Source: Nigerium sp. (GTDB taxonomy: Bacteria; Actinomycetota; Actinomycetes; Propionibacteriales; Propionibacteriaceae). Taken from it: a stretch of 64,000 nt of DNA. The DNA is taken from NCBI GenBank assembly GCA_016711325.1, contig JADJTH010000009.1, forward strand, positions 346,192 to 410,191, written 5' to 3'. Of this stretch, positions 35,279 to 43,726 are shown piece after piece (within the stretch, counting starts at the first letter, position 1; the number at the start of each line of letters is the position of its first letter). Under the pieces are notes generated by a model, which had not been told where the DNA came from, ran no database searches, and saw nothing but the letters and a program-made list of their open reading frames with translations. The translations under genes and the position numbers were made by a program.

Positions 35279-35324
35279 GCGACCGGGGATCGTGCTCCAA
35301 TCGTGACCTGGTCAGGTGAAGGAC

Positions 35325-35675
35325 TCAATTGAAGCTGTCGCCACAGGCGCAGGAACCGCCCGCATTCGGGTTGTCGATGGTGAAGCCCTGCTGCTGAATC
35401 GTGTCGACGAAATCGATCGTCGCACCGGACAAGTAGGGGGCGCTCATGCGGTCGGTGACCACCTTGACGCCGTACCACTCCTTCTCGACGTCGCCGTCGA
35501 GTTCGCGGTCGTCGAGGGCCAGCTGGTAGCGAAGCCCGGCACAACCGCCCGGCGCCACCGAGATGCGCAGGGCAAGGCCGTCCTCGCCCTCGCTCGCCGA
35601 AAGGGCGAGTACCTTCTGGGCGGCCACCTCGGTGAGGGTGATGCCGTCGGTCTGGGTCTGCGTGTCAACGCTCAT
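35325..35675 (-). CDS. erpA: A-type iron-sulfur carrier (ErpA/IscA/HesB), 116 aa
   Basis: Transfers Fe-S clusters to apo-enzymes. The three conserved cysteines are present: one in SVAPGGCAGLRYQ and two in the C-terminal GGSCACGDSF (CxC). LTEVAAQKVLAL at the start is family-typical. GGAGG lies upstream of ATG 35675. Its neighbours, oxidase, the Rieske subunit and LipA nearby, include likely clients. A homologue (Rv2204c) occupies the same place in mycobacteria. Confidence 0.92.
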   Translation of the reverse strand: MSVDTQTQTDGITLTEVAAQKVLALSASEGEDGLALRISVAPGGCAGLRYQLALDDRELDGDVEKEWYGVKVVTDRMSAPYLSGATIDFVDTIQQQGFTIDNPNAGGSCACGDSFN

Positions 35676-35791
35676 GTGGATGATGTCCTCCGATGATGCC
35701 GGTGCCGCCTCAACGTCGCGCTGGGCGCGGCGTATTCCGCTGCGTATTCAACCAGTTTAGGCGAACCACACCGCCGCGTCAGCATCGTCCG

Positions 35792-36817
35792 TCACCACGT
35801 CCAGCTCAGGGCGACCCCGGACGCGCGCCGGGTCAGTTCGCCGGCGTCCAGATCGGCGTCGCCGCCGAGCGGGTAGGCGACCTCGACGCCGAAGGTGCGC
35901 AGTTCGCGGCCCGACACCTCGACGTGGCGGGCCACCACGATCGTCGGCCTCATCGTGCGCTCGCCGATCGCGGCCATCTCGGGCACGACGTGCCCGCCTC
36001 GGGTGGCGAAGTCCAACTGGTCGGCGCCGGTCACCACCACGTCGGCCATGGACGCGGTGCGCTCGAGGCCGGCGAGTTGGGCACACAACGCCGGCCCACC
36101 GGTGGTCCAGGCGCCGAGCGCGGTGAGGGCGAGCGCCGCCCCTCCTGCCGCGCCCATGCCGGGGGCGTCCGGGATGCCGAGCGCCGACGCCAGACCGCCG
36201 AGGGCAGCATCCGTGGCGAGCATGAGGGCGGGATCAGTGCCGGCGGCGCGGCCCCGGCGCGACGTGAGACCGCGCAGGCCCAGCAGCATGTCTCCGAGTT
36301 CGGCGGGATCGACCACGGCGACCAGTTCGGTCGCCCCGAGCAGGTCGCGCGCGGCCGACAGGTCGAGGAAGCCCAACCCGGCCAGCCCGCCGGCGCCCTG
36401 GTCGAGCGGCACGTCGGCGCGCGCGCCGAGACCGGCCAGCAGCCCCGCCCCCGCGTCGTGGGTGACCAGGCCGGTCAGGTCGACGACCACGCGGCGCGGG
36501 CGATGCGCGAGGGCGTCCGCGAGGGCCCGCCCGACTCCGGCCGACGTCGAGGCCGGGTCCACCCCGGTCGGCGCGTCGCCGCCGTGCCGGTGGTCATGAT
36601 GGACGCCGCGGCCGCGCCCGGCCTCCGGCGACGCCACCACGACCGCGTCGTCGCCCAGGGCGCGCAAGGCCGCGACCAGGTCGGTGCCGCCGGAACCCAT
36701 CGGCACGACGGCGACCTCGACGCCCGGGCGGGCGGCGACGAAGGCGCGACCCAGCGCGGCCCCCGCGTCGGCTGACGCGAGGGCCCCGATACGGTCGGTG
36801 CCGATGAGGACGCGCAC
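35792..36817 (-). CDS. glxK: Glycerate kinase family protein, 341 aa
   Basis: GlxK-type kinase phosphorylating glycerate. Family segments include PMGSGGTDLVAAL, DLTGLVTHDAGAGLL, PDAPGMGAAGGAALAL and VVVTGADQLDFATRGGHVV, the last equivalent to the EGxxDxQTxxGK region but degenerate. The N-terminus (MRVLIGTDRIGALASADAG) also deviates from MKIVIAPDSFKGSLSA, so activity is not certain. Its GTG overlaps the pspAA-like stop by one base. Synteny with Rv2205c supports the assignment. Confidence 0.78.
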   Translation of the reverse strand: MRVLIGTDRIGALASADAGAALGRAFVAARPGVEVAVVPMGSGGTDLVAALRALGDDAVVVASPEAGRGRGVHHDHRHGGDAPTGVDPASTSAGVGRALADALAHRPRRVVVDLTGLVTHDAGAGLLAGLGARADVPLDQGAGGLAGLGFLDLSAARDLLGATELVAVVDPAELGDMLLGLRGLTSRRGRAAGTDPALMLATDAALGGLASALGIPDAPGMGAAGGAALALTALGAWTTGGPALCAQLAGLERTASMADVVVTGADQLDFATRGGHVVPEMAAIGERTMRPTIVVARHVEVSGRELRTFGVEVAYPLGGDADLDAGELTRRASGVALSWTW

Positions 36818-37104
36818 TAGGGCAGCAGACCCGGGAAGCTGGTGTCCCCGCCCATCCAGGCCCGCACCTCGTCCACCGTGGCGTCGGCATCGGGCAGGAT
36901 CAGGTCGGAGTCGATCAGCAGGTCGGCGTCCACCTCTTCGCCCTGGGTGCGCACCTCGTCCAGCAGGCGCTGCAGCGCCCGCCGGAGTTCACCGGCGTCG
37001 CCGGCGCGCGCCGCCGCTTCGACGGCGTCGTCCAGCGCGTCGAGGATGTCGAGTTCAGCGTCGGAGAGGCGGTACTGGCCCTCGCCGAGAATCCGGACGA
37101 TCAT
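36817..37104 (-). CDS. pspAA: PspA-associated protein PspAA, 95 aa
   Basis: MIVRILGEGQYRLSDAELDI, then a helical middle and PDADATVDEVRAWM with the ending GDTSFPGLLP, match the PspAA family found with PspA in actinobacteria. It starts 10 bp after the pspA stop and overlaps the glycerate kinase start by one base, so the three genes form an operon. It probably binds PspA; the mechanism is unknown. Confidence 0.85.
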   Translation of the reverse strand: MIVRILGEGQYRLSDAELDILDALDDAVEAAARAGDAGELRRALQRLLDEVRTQGEEVDADLLIDSDLILPDADATVDEVRAWMGGDTSFPGLLP

Positions 37105-37114
37105 CGCAGCCCCC

Positions 37115-37918
37115 TCACGCCTCGCGCGGGTTGCCGTCGGTCACCTCAGTGGCCTCGGCGTCCACCGGTGCGCCGGCCGGCAGCTGCGGGGCCGCGGGCG
37201 CGGTGCCGGGACCCACGGCGCCGATGGACGCCTTGAGCGCGGCCAGTTCGTTCTCGACCTGCGAGGTGGAGGCGAGGGCGTCCAATTCGCGGGTGATGTC
37301 GTCCTTGAACGTGTGGGACGGATCCTCGAGGACGCCAGAGGCGAGCAACTCGTCGATCGCGCCGGCACGGGCCTGCATCTGCGCCGTCTTGTCCTCGGCG
37401 CGCTGGATCGCCAGACCGACATCGCCCATCTCTTCGCTGATGCCGGTGAAGGCCTCGTTGATCCGGGTCTGCGCCTCTGCGGCCGAGTAGGTCGCCTTGA
37501 TGGTCTCCTTGCGGGTGCGGAAGGCGTCCACCTTCGCCTGCAGGCGCGTCGAGGCGCGCACCAGCTTCTCTTCCTCGCCCTGAAGCTGCGCGTGCTGGGT
37601 CATCAGGTCGTCCAGCTGCTGCTGCAGCCCTGACTTGCGGGTCAGCGCCTCGCGGGCGAGGTCTTCGCGCCCCACCTCGAGCGCCCGCTGCGCCGACAGC
37701 GTCAGCTTCTTCATCTCGGCGTCCAGCTGGTTGGCCTGCAGCTCCACCCGTTTGCGGCTGGTGGCGACGTCGGCGACGCCTCTGCGTACCTTCTGCAGGA
37801 GTTCGAGCTGACGCTGATAGCTGTAGTCGAGCGTCTGGCGCGGATCCTCCATCTTGTCGAGCGCCGCGTCGGCCTTGGCGTTGAAGATGAGCTTGAGGCG
37901 TTCGAACAAACCGGCCAT
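37115..37918 (-). CDS. pspA: PspA/IM30 phage-shock protein, 267 aa
   Basis: Membrane-stress ESCRT-III-like protein. An amphipathic start MAGLFERLKLIFNAKADAAL and DPRQTLDYSYQRQLELLQKV precede long coiled-coil helices (about residues 30-200). An Ala/Pro-rich tail follows. ATG 37918 is the family start; longer frames upstream are not conserved in character. A minus-strand TAGGCT box lies at about 37960. It stabilises membranes under stress; the partner PspAA follows. Confidence 0.92.
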   Translation of the reverse strand: MAGLFERLKLIFNAKADAALDKMEDPRQTLDYSYQRQLELLQKVRRGVADVATSRKRVELQANQLDAEMKKLTLSAQRALEVGREDLAREALTRKSGLQQQLDDLMTQHAQLQGEEEKLVRASTRLQAKVDAFRTRKETIKATYSAAEAQTRINEAFTGISEEMGDVGLAIQRAEDKTAQMQARAGAIDELLASGVLEDPSHTFKDDITRELDALASTSQVENELAALKASIGAVGPGTAPAAPQLPAGAPVDAEATEVTDGNPREA

Positions 37919-38053
37919 GAGGTCCCTGGATCCTTCCATAAGGGGGCGATACGGCGGCCAGCCTACCCGCGCGCCCGGAGGTGGGGCAGGCACCGGGCCA
38001 CTCGGCTTAGACTTGCCCCGACTATCCCGCCGTCCAGCCGAAGCCGAGGAACC

Positions 38054-38602
38054 GTGGCCTTGTTCAAGAAGTCCGAGCCCGTGGAGGAGCCGCAGCCGCC
38101 GGCCTCCGGGTCAGCGTCCGGGAAGAAGGCGGTCCCCACCCCGACCCGGCGCGAGGCCGAGGCGGCGCGCCGGGCGCGCCTGAACCCGCAACTGTCGCCC
38201 AAGGACGCGCGCAAGCGCGAGCGCGACGAGCGCGAGAAGGCCCGGATCAAGGGGCTGGAAGCCCAGGAAGCCGTTCCGTCGCGCGCGCTGTTGCGCGACT
38301 TCGTGGATTCGCGGTTCAACTACGCCGAGGTCGGCCTGCCGGTGCTGTTCGCGCTGCTGCTGCTGACGATGCTGCCGCTGTTCCAGCAGTACGTGAACTG
38401 GTTCGTCTACCTGACGTGGGGCTACATGGCGTTCATGGCGGTCGACGCCTGGCGGATGTGGCGCCGGTACAAGGCGCTCCTGGCCGAGCGCTACCCGGGC
38501 ACCCCTCTCAAGGGCCTGTTCATGTACGGCTTCAACCGGCAGTTCACGTTCCGTCGCTGGCGCCGGCCCGCGCCGCGCGTCAAGCGGGGAGAGGCGATCT
38601 GA
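38054..38602 (+). CDS. DUF3043 membrane protein, 182 aa
   Basis: The highly charged N-terminal 80 residues (TRREAEAARRARLNPQLSPK) precede two membrane helices (VGLPVLFALLLLTMLPLF and FVYLTWGYMAFMAVDAW). A basic tail follows (GFNRQFTFRRWRRP). This is the actinobacterial DUF3043 family (Rv2206 type) of unknown function. GTG 38054 is the start, and TAGACT at 38008-38013 is a candidate -10. The next gene overlaps its stop by one base. Confidence 0.88.
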   Translation: MALFKKSEPVEEPQPPASGSASGKKAVPTPTRREAEAARRARLNPQLSPKDARKRERDEREKARIKGLEAQEAVPSRALLRDFVDSRFNYAEVGLPVLFALLLLTMLPLFQQYVNWFVYLTWGYMAFMAVDAWRMWRRYKALLAERYPGTPLKGLFMYGFNRQFTFRRWRRPAPRVKRGEAI

Positions 38603-38799
38603 TGGCCTGGCACTGGGTGAGCGACCAAGGGGGCGACGCCGCCGCCGAGGCGGGTCTGGGCGGGGAGTTCGGCTCCCAGGCCGAGGCCGAAGCCTGGCTG
38701 GGCCTGTACTACGAGGACCTTCTCGAGGTCGGGGTGACCGAGGTCACGCTGATGGACGGCGATCGGGTCGCGCACGATCCGATGAGCCTGCTCCCCTGA
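38602..38799 (+). CDS. Small conserved-looking hypothetical protein, 65 aa
   Basis: MAWHWVSDQGGDAAAEAGLG, then QAEAEAWLGLYYEDLLEVGV and EVTLMDGDRVAHDPMSL. It is acidic and soluble, resembling short actinobacterial proteins often annotated only as hypothetical. Translation is coupled to DUF3043 by TGATG. Its last 56 bp overlap the convergent small membrane-protein gene. Confidence 0.7.
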   Translation: MAWHWVSDQGGDAAAEAGLGGEFGSQAEAEAWLGLYYEDLLEVGVTEVTLMDGDRVAHDPMSLLP

Positions 38800-39058
38800 C
38801 GTCGGCGAACGCCAGCGCCCCTCCGAACGCGGCGAGCGCTACGCCCACGCCACCGACCACCGGTCGCGCCTGGTGGTGCGCGGCCAGGCGCTCCTCGTAG
38901 GTCTGTTGCTTGGTCCCCTGCGCGTTGACGCATATGTCGCCGGGCACCATGACCTGGTCGCGGCAGGTGATGTGCGGCGTCCCGGCGGTGAGCGCCCAGA
39001 CCAGCGCGGCGAGACCGAGGACGATCAGCGCCGCGTGGGCGAGCATCCGGCGCGTCAT
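38744..39058 (-). CDS. Small membrane protein, 104 aa
   Basis: Two hydrophobic helices (AALIVLGLAALVWALTAG and VVGGVGVALAAFGGALAFA) flank a loop with CRDQVMVPGDICVN, whose two cysteines could form a disulfide outside the cell. ATG 39058 overlaps the gcvT stop (ATGA), so it is coupled to gcvT. The C-terminal 20 residues are encoded antisense to the 65-aa gene. The function is unknown. Confidence 0.65.
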   Translation of the reverse strand: MTRRMLAHAALIVLGLAALVWALTAGTPHITCRDQVMVPGDICVNAQGTKQQTYEERLAAHHQARPVVGGVGVALAAFGGALAFADVRGAGSSDRARPDRRPSA

Positions 39059-40152
39059 GCCTGACGCACCGACGGCGTCACCATCGGCGCCTTCTCGATG
39101 CTGAACGTCTCGACGCTGCGCCGCACCCGGACGCCGACCTGACCGCCCGGCTTGTAGCCGGGCGGGAGCAGCGCGAGGCCGATTCCGGCCTCCAGGGTGG
39201 GGCTGAAGGTGCCCGAGGTCACCCGGCCGATCACCGCGCCCTCGGCGTCCACGCATTCCATGCCCGGACGCGGGATCGCGCGGCCCGTCGCCTTGAGAGC
39301 CCGCGAGCGCAGCGCCGGTCCGGCGGCGCGGAGGGCGCGCAGGGCGTCCGCCCCCCAGAAGGCCGGCTTGTCCCACCCGACGGCCCAACTCACCCCGGCG
39401 GTCACCGGGTCGATGTCGAGCGACAGTTCGTGGCCATGCAGGGCGTAGCCCATCTCGGTCCGCAGGGTGTCGCGCGCGCCGAGGCCGCAGGGCGCGATCG
39501 CGAACGGCGCGCCCGCGGCCATGACGGCGTCCCAGACCGCGACGGCCTCGGCCGACCGACAGACCAGTTCGTAGCCGCGCTCGCCGGTGTAGCCGGTGCG
39601 GCACACGGTCAGCCGGCGCCCGGCCAACTCGGCCTCGCGAAACTGCATGTAGTCGAAGCGGGCCTCGATGCCGAGCGCGGCGAGCACCTCGTCCGAGCGC
39701 GGGCCCTGGACGGCGATGATCGCGAAGTCGGTGTGTTCGTCGACCACGCGGATGCCGTCCGGTGCCGCGTCGCTCAACCGACGCACCACTTCGGCGGTGT
39801 TGGCGGCATTCGGGATCAGCATGACCTCGTCGTCGCCGATCAGGTAGGCGATCAAATCGTCGACGACGCCACCCGAGGCCGCGCAGCACAGCGTGTACTG
39901 CGCCTGTCCGGGCCCGATCCGGTCGAGATCGTTGGTGAAGCAGGCGTTCACGAACGCCCGGGCACCGGGACCACTCACCCGGGCGTTGCCGAGATGGCTG
40001 ACGTCGAAGACGCCCACCCCGGAACGCACGGCCTTGTGCTCGGCGACGACGCCGGCGTACTGCAGCGGCATCGACCATCCGCCGAATTCCGCGAATCGGG
40101 CGCCCAGCGCCACGTGGCGCTCGTGCAGTGGGGAGGTCAGCGGCTCGGTCAT
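39055..40152 (-). CDS. gcvT: Glycine cleavage system T protein (aminomethyltransferase), 365 aa
   Basis: Transfers the aminomethyl carbon from the lipoylated H protein to tetrahydrofolate. The start SPLHERHVALGARFAEFGGW, GVFDVSHLGNARVSG, CRTGYTGERGYELVC, and the C-terminal VTSGTFSPTLEAGIGLALLP are typical. ATG 40152 lies 7 nt after a TAGGTT box. gcvH and gcvP are not in the window. It depends on lipoate, like the sucB/lipB/lipA group downstream. Confidence 0.94.
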   Translation of the reverse strand: MTEPLTSPLHERHVALGARFAEFGGWSMPLQYAGVVAEHKAVRSGVGVFDVSHLGNARVSGPGARAFVNACFTNDLDRIGPGQAQYTLCCAASGGVVDDLIAYLIGDDEVMLIPNAANTAEVVRRLSDAAPDGIRVVDEHTDFAIIAVQGPRSDEVLAALGIEARFDYMQFREAELAGRRLTVCRTGYTGERGYELVCRSAEAVAVWDAVMAAGAPFAIAPCGLGARDTLRTEMGYALHGHELSLDIDPVTAGVSWAVGWDKPAFWGADALRALRAAGPALRSRALKATGRAIPRPGMECVDAEGAVIGRVTSGTFSPTLEAGIGLALLPPGYKPGGQVGVRVRRSVETFSIEKAPMVTPSVRQA

Positions 40153-40159
40153 GGCGAAA

Positions 40160-40165
40160 AACCTA
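40160..40165 (-). promoter_or_regulatory. -10 box TAGGTT, leaderless start of gcvT
   Basis: It ends 7 nt before ATG 40152 on the minus strand. The divergent pepA box TAGGGT lies at 40191-40196. Confidence 0.5.
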
Positions 40166-40234
40166 CCCCACGGCGACCGCGCGGCTCGGTTAGGGTGAGG
40201 TCTGACTCAAGCCATACAGAGAGGTGTGAAGACC

Positions 40235-41734
40235 GTGTCTCACGCGCTGCCGACGATCGCCGCTGCTTCCTCCGTTCCCAAGGACGCCGACCTGCTCGTC
40301 GTCGGCCTGGCCGACGGGTCCCACGGTCCCGTCCTGATCGGAGTTCCCGACGAGGTCGAGTCGCTGTGGGCGAAACGCCTTCAGATACCGCTGCTCGCTG
40401 CGGCGCAGGCGGTCGGCGCGGCCGCCAAGCCCGGCACGTGCGCCGTGCTGCCCGGCTCCCCCGGGCTCGTCGTCACCGGCCTCGGTGGGGTCGACGTCAC
40501 CCCCGAGCAGGTGCGGCGCGCCGCGGGCAACGCCGTGCGCGCCGCGGCAGGTGTCGCGGGCGGGCGCACCCTCAAGGTCGCCCTCAGCCTGGAGGCGATC
40601 GAGCCCGAGGTCGTTCGCGGGGTCGCCGAGGGAGCCCTGCTCGGCGCATACGCCTTCGCGAAGCAGACCGCCAAGGAAGCTCCCGCGCCGATCGGCTCGC
40701 TGATCGTCGTCACGAAGGCCCGGGACGCCAAGGCGCAGATCGCCGAAGCGACCGCCGTCGCGTCGGCGGTGTGCCTGGCACGCGATTGGGTGAACACCCC
40801 GCCGAATCAGCTCTACCCCGAGACCTTCGCCGACGCCGCGCGCGGCTTGGCCCGAGAGAAGCGCCTGGAGATCGAGGTGCTGGACGAGAAGGCGCTCGCG
40901 CGCGGCGGCTACGGCGGACTGATGGCGGTCGGGGGCGGCTCGGAGCGTCCTCCGAGGCTGGTGCGCCTGTCCTATGCCCCACGCGGCGCGATCACGCACG
41001 TGGCGCTCGTCGGGAAGGGCATCACGTTCGACACGGGTGGTCTGAACCTCAAGCCTGCCGACGGCATGCTCACGATGAAGTGCGACATGGCAGGCGCGGC
41101 CGCGGTGATCGCCGCGATCGGAGCCATCGCCGACTTGCGGCTGCCCATCAAGGTGACCGCGTGGGCCGCCCTCGCCGAGAACATGCCCTCGGGGTCGGCC
41201 TACCGTCCTTCCGACGTGCTGAGCATCTACGGCGGCACGACGGTCGAGAACGTCAACAGCGACGCCGAGGGCCGTTTGGTGATGGCGGACGCTCTGGCGC
41301 GCGCGTGCGAGGACTCCCCCGAACTCGTCCTCGACGTGGCGACACTCACCGGCGCGGCCATCGTCGCGCTGGGCGAGCGCGTGGCAGCGGTCATGGCGTC
41401 GGACGACGAGACCGCCGACGACGTGCTCGACGCGGCCGAGGCGTCCGGCGAGGCGTTCTGGCATCTGCCCATTCCCGAGGAGATGCGCGCGGGTCTCAGC
41501 AGCGAGGTCGCCGACCTGGCCAGCGCCGGCAAGACCCGTTGGGGCGGCGCGCTCACCGCGGCGGCGTTCCTGCGCGAGTTCGTGGGCGAGGGCGTCCGCT
41601 GGGCACACCTGGACATCGCCGGGCCGGCCTGGAACGGCAGCGCAGCCTACGACTACGTCCCCAAGGGCGGAACCGGCTCCGCGGTCCGCACCCTGGTGGC
41701 ACTGGCCCGGACGCTCGCGACGCGCGCGCGCTGA
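40235..41734 (+). CDS. pepA: Leucyl aminopeptidase (M17), 499 aa
   Basis: Di-zinc aminopeptidase removing N-terminal residues from peptides; a cytosolic hexamer. Metal and catalytic segments are VGKGITFDTGGLNLKP, MKCDMAGAAAV and NSDAEGRLVMADAL, all intact. The N-terminal macro-like domain is present. GTG 40235 is preferred because GAGAGGT lies about 9 nt upstream; GTG 40226 would place it too close. It occupies the place of mycobacterial pepB next to gcvT and the E2 gene. Confidence 0.92.
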   Translation: MSHALPTIAAASSVPKDADLLVVGLADGSHGPVLIGVPDEVESLWAKRLQIPLLAAAQAVGAAAKPGTCAVLPGSPGLVVTGLGGVDVTPEQVRRAAGNAVRAAAGVAGGRTLKVALSLEAIEPEVVRGVAEGALLGAYAFAKQTAKEAPAPIGSLIVVTKARDAKAQIAEATAVASAVCLARDWVNTPPNQLYPETFADAARGLAREKRLEIEVLDEKALARGGYGGLMAVGGGSERPPRLVRLSYAPRGAITHVALVGKGITFDTGGLNLKPADGMLTMKCDMAGAAAVIAAIGAIADLRLPIKVTAWAALAENMPSGSAYRPSDVLSIYGGTTVENVNSDAEGRLVMADALARACEDSPELVLDVATLTGAAIVALGERVAAVMASDDETADDVLDAAEASGEAFWHLPIPEEMRAGLSSEVADLASAGKTRWGGALTAAAFLREFVGEGVRWAHLDIAGPAWNGSAAYDYVPKGGTGSAVRTLVALARTLATRAR

Positions 41735-41870
41735 ATCGCCCACGGTGGGCGCCGGGGGCCAGCCCGGTCGATCGGAGACTGGGCCGGAAGCATCCCAGAT
41801 GTTCACAGCGCGGCTGGGGGGATAGGCTGGGCGACAAGTCAGGCCGTCATCGATGAAGGAGCCCGCGAGC

Positions 41871-43643
41871 ATGCCGACCAATGTTCCCCTTCCCGCCTTG
41901 GGTGAGTCCGTCACGGAGGGCACCGTCTCCCGCTGGTTGAAGGAGGTGGGCGACACCGTCGAGGTCGACGAGGCTCTCGTCGAGATCTCGACCGACAAGG
42001 TCGACACCGAGATCCCCTCCCCCGTCGCCGGCACCGTCCTCGAGATCCGCTTCGCCGAAGATGAGACCGCCGAGGTCGGCGCCGTCCTCGCCGTCATCGG
42101 CGAGCCAGGCGAGGCCGCTGCTCCCGCACCCGTCGCTGCTCCCGCACCTGTCGCTGCTCCCGCACCTGTCGCCGCTCCCGCACCCGTCGCCGCTCCCGCA
42201 CCCGTCGCCGCTCCCGCACCCGTCGCCGCTCCGGCACCTGCCGTTGGCGCCACGACCGGCACCGAAGTGGTCCTGCCCGCCTTGGGGGAGTCCGTCACGG
42301 AGGGCACCGTCTCCCGCTGGTTGAAGGAGGTGGGCGACACCGTCGAGGTCGACGAGGCTCTCGTCGAGATCTCGACCGACAAGGTCGACACCGAGATCCC
42401 CTCCCCCGTCGCCGGCACCGTCCTCGAGATCCGCTTCGCCGAAGATGAGACCGCCGAGGTCGGCGCCGTCCTCGCCGTCATCGGCGACGCGAACACGTCC
42501 CCCGCCGCCACCCCTGTCCCTGCGCCGGCTGCCCCGGTCGCGCCCCCCGCACCGGCCGCCCCGGCCCCTGCCCCGGTCGCGCCCCCCGCACCGGCCGCCC
42601 CGGCCCCTGCCCCGGTCGCGCCCCCTGCCCCGGTCGCGCCCCCCGCACCGGTCGCACCGGCCCCTGCCTCGGTCGCACCGGCCGCGGCTTCGGCTTCCTC
42701 CGCCGGGTACGTGACGCCGCTCGTGCGCAAGCTCGCCGCCCAGCGCGGCGTCGACCTGGGCTCGATCCAGGGCACCGGCGTCGGCGGACGCGTCCGCAAG
42801 TCCGACGTCCTCGCCGCGGCCGCGGCAGCCGCCGCTGCGGCAGCGGCCAAGGCCGACGCTCCCGCGTCCGTTTCCGCGGTCCCCGCGGCAGCACCGAGCG
42901 CCGAGGCCACGGCGTCCTCGAAGCGCGGCACGACCGAGAAGGTTTCGCGCCTGCGGGCCACCATTGCCAAGCGCATGGTGGAATCGCTGCAGGTCGCCGC
43001 GCAGCTCACCGCGACCGTTGAGGTCGACCTGACGGCCATCAGCCGGCTGCGGGCGCGCGCCAAGGACGACTTCAGGGCGCGCGAGGGCGCGTCGCTGTCC
43101 TACCTGCCGTTCATCACGAAGGCGGCGGTCGAGGGCCTCAAGCAGTTCCCGGTGGTCAACGCGTCGCTCGATCTGGCGGCCGGCACGATCACCTACCCGT
43201 CCGCCGAGCACGTCGGCATCGCGGTCGACACGCCGAAGGGCCTGATCGTCCCGGTGCTCAAGGACGCCGGCGACCTCAACGTCACCGGACTGGCCAAGAA
43301 GATCGCCGATCTCGCTGCCCGCACCCGAGCCAGCAAGGTCGGGCCGGACGAGTTGTCCGGCGGCACCTTCACGATCACCAACTACGGTTCGGCCGGCACG
43401 CTGTTCGACACGCCGATCATCAACCAGCCTCAGGCGGCGATCCTCGGCACCGGCGCGCTGGTGAAGCGTCCCGTCGTGGTGAAGGATCCTCGCCTCGGTG
43501 AGGTCATCGCGATCCGCGACATGATGTACCTGTCGCTGTCCTACGACCACCGCTTGGTCGACGGCGCCGACGCGGCCCGCTTCCTGAGCTTCGTCAAGGC
43601 GCGCCTCGACGAAGGCGACTTCGGAGCCGAGTTCGGCCTGTAG
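41871..43643 (+). CDS. sucB: Dihydrolipoamide acyltransferase (E2) with two lipoyl domains, 590 aa
   Basis: E2 core of a 2-oxoacid dehydrogenase, probably serving both pyruvate and 2-oxoglutarate complexes as in other actinobacteria. Lipoyl domain 1 (about residues 5-80) and domain 2 (about 133-208) each carry the lipoylated lysine in EISTDKVDTE. Ala/Pro linkers flank an E3-binding domain (VTPLVRKLAAQRGVDL). The catalytic domain ends with SLSYDHRLVDGADAARF (His-Asp motif). ATG 41871 is chosen to match the family N-terminus; ATG 41853 is possible. It is followed by lipB and then lipA. Confidence 0.93.
   Translation: MPTNVPLPALGESVTEGTVSRWLKEVGDTVEVDEALVEISTDKVDTEIPSPVAGTVLEIRFAEDETAEVGAVLAVIGEPGEAAAPAPVAAPAPVAAPAPVAAPAPVAAPAPVAAPAPVAAPAPAVGATTGTEVVLPALGESVTEGTVSRWLKEVGDTVEVDEALVEISTDKVDTEIPSPVAGTVLEIRFAEDETAEVGAVLAVIGDANTSPAATPVPAPAAPVAPPAPAAPAPAPVAPPAPAAPAPAPVAPPAPVAPPAPVAPAPASVAPAAASASSAGYVTPLVRKLAAQRGVDLGSIQGTGVGGRVRKSDVLAAAAAAAAAAAAKADAPASVSAVPAAAPSAEATASSKRGTTEKVSRLRATIAKRMVESLQVAAQLTATVEVDLTAISRLRARAKDDFRAREGASLSYLPFITKAAVEGLKQFPVVNASLDLAAGTITYPSAEHVGIAVDTPKGLIVPVLKDAGDLNVTGLAKKIADLAARTRASKVGPDELSGGTFTITNYGSAGTLFDTPIINQPQAAILGTGALVKRPVVVKDPRLGEVIAIRDMMYLSLSYDHRLVDGADAARFLSFVKARLDEGDFGAEFGL
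41892..42103 (+). repeat. 212-bp direct repeat, copy 1 (lipoyl domain 1)
   Basis: It is identical to 42276-42487 except T versus G at 41903/42287. The offset is 384 bp, a multiple of three, so the duplication is in frame. Confidence 0.95.
42117..42240 (+). repeat. 18-bp tandem repeats in the E2 linker
   Basis: About seven copies of an APAPVA-encoding unit (for example CTCCCGCACCCGTCGCCG) form a flexible Ala-Pro linker. A related array links domain 2 to the E3-binding domain (about 42510-42690). Confidence 0.85.
42276..42487 (+). repeat. 212-bp direct repeat, copy 2 (lipoyl domain 2)
   Basis: See the copy at 41892-42103. Near-identity including silent positions implies recent duplication or gene conversion. 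Confidence 0.95.
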
Positions 43644-43661
43644 TCCACCTCACGGTCAGGT

Positions 43662-43694
43662 GAGCGCCCGTCCCCGATCCGGGGGCGGGCGCTC
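43662..43694 (+). terminator. 14-bp hairpin after sucB
   Basis: GAGCGCCCGTCCCC (43662-43675) pairs with 43681-43694 with one G-U pair, loop GATCC. It starts 19 bp after the sucB stop, just upstream of the lipB promoter. Confidence 0.7.
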
Positions 43695-43713
43695 GTCGTC
43701 TCGCCACCCGGGT

Positions 43714-43719
43714 TACAGT
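43714..43719 (+). promoter_or_regulatory. -10 box TACAGT, leaderless start of lipB
   Basis: It ends 7 nt before GTG 43727. It overlaps the alternative GTG 43718, which argues against that start. Confidence 0.5.
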
Positions 43720-43726
43720 GGTCTGC

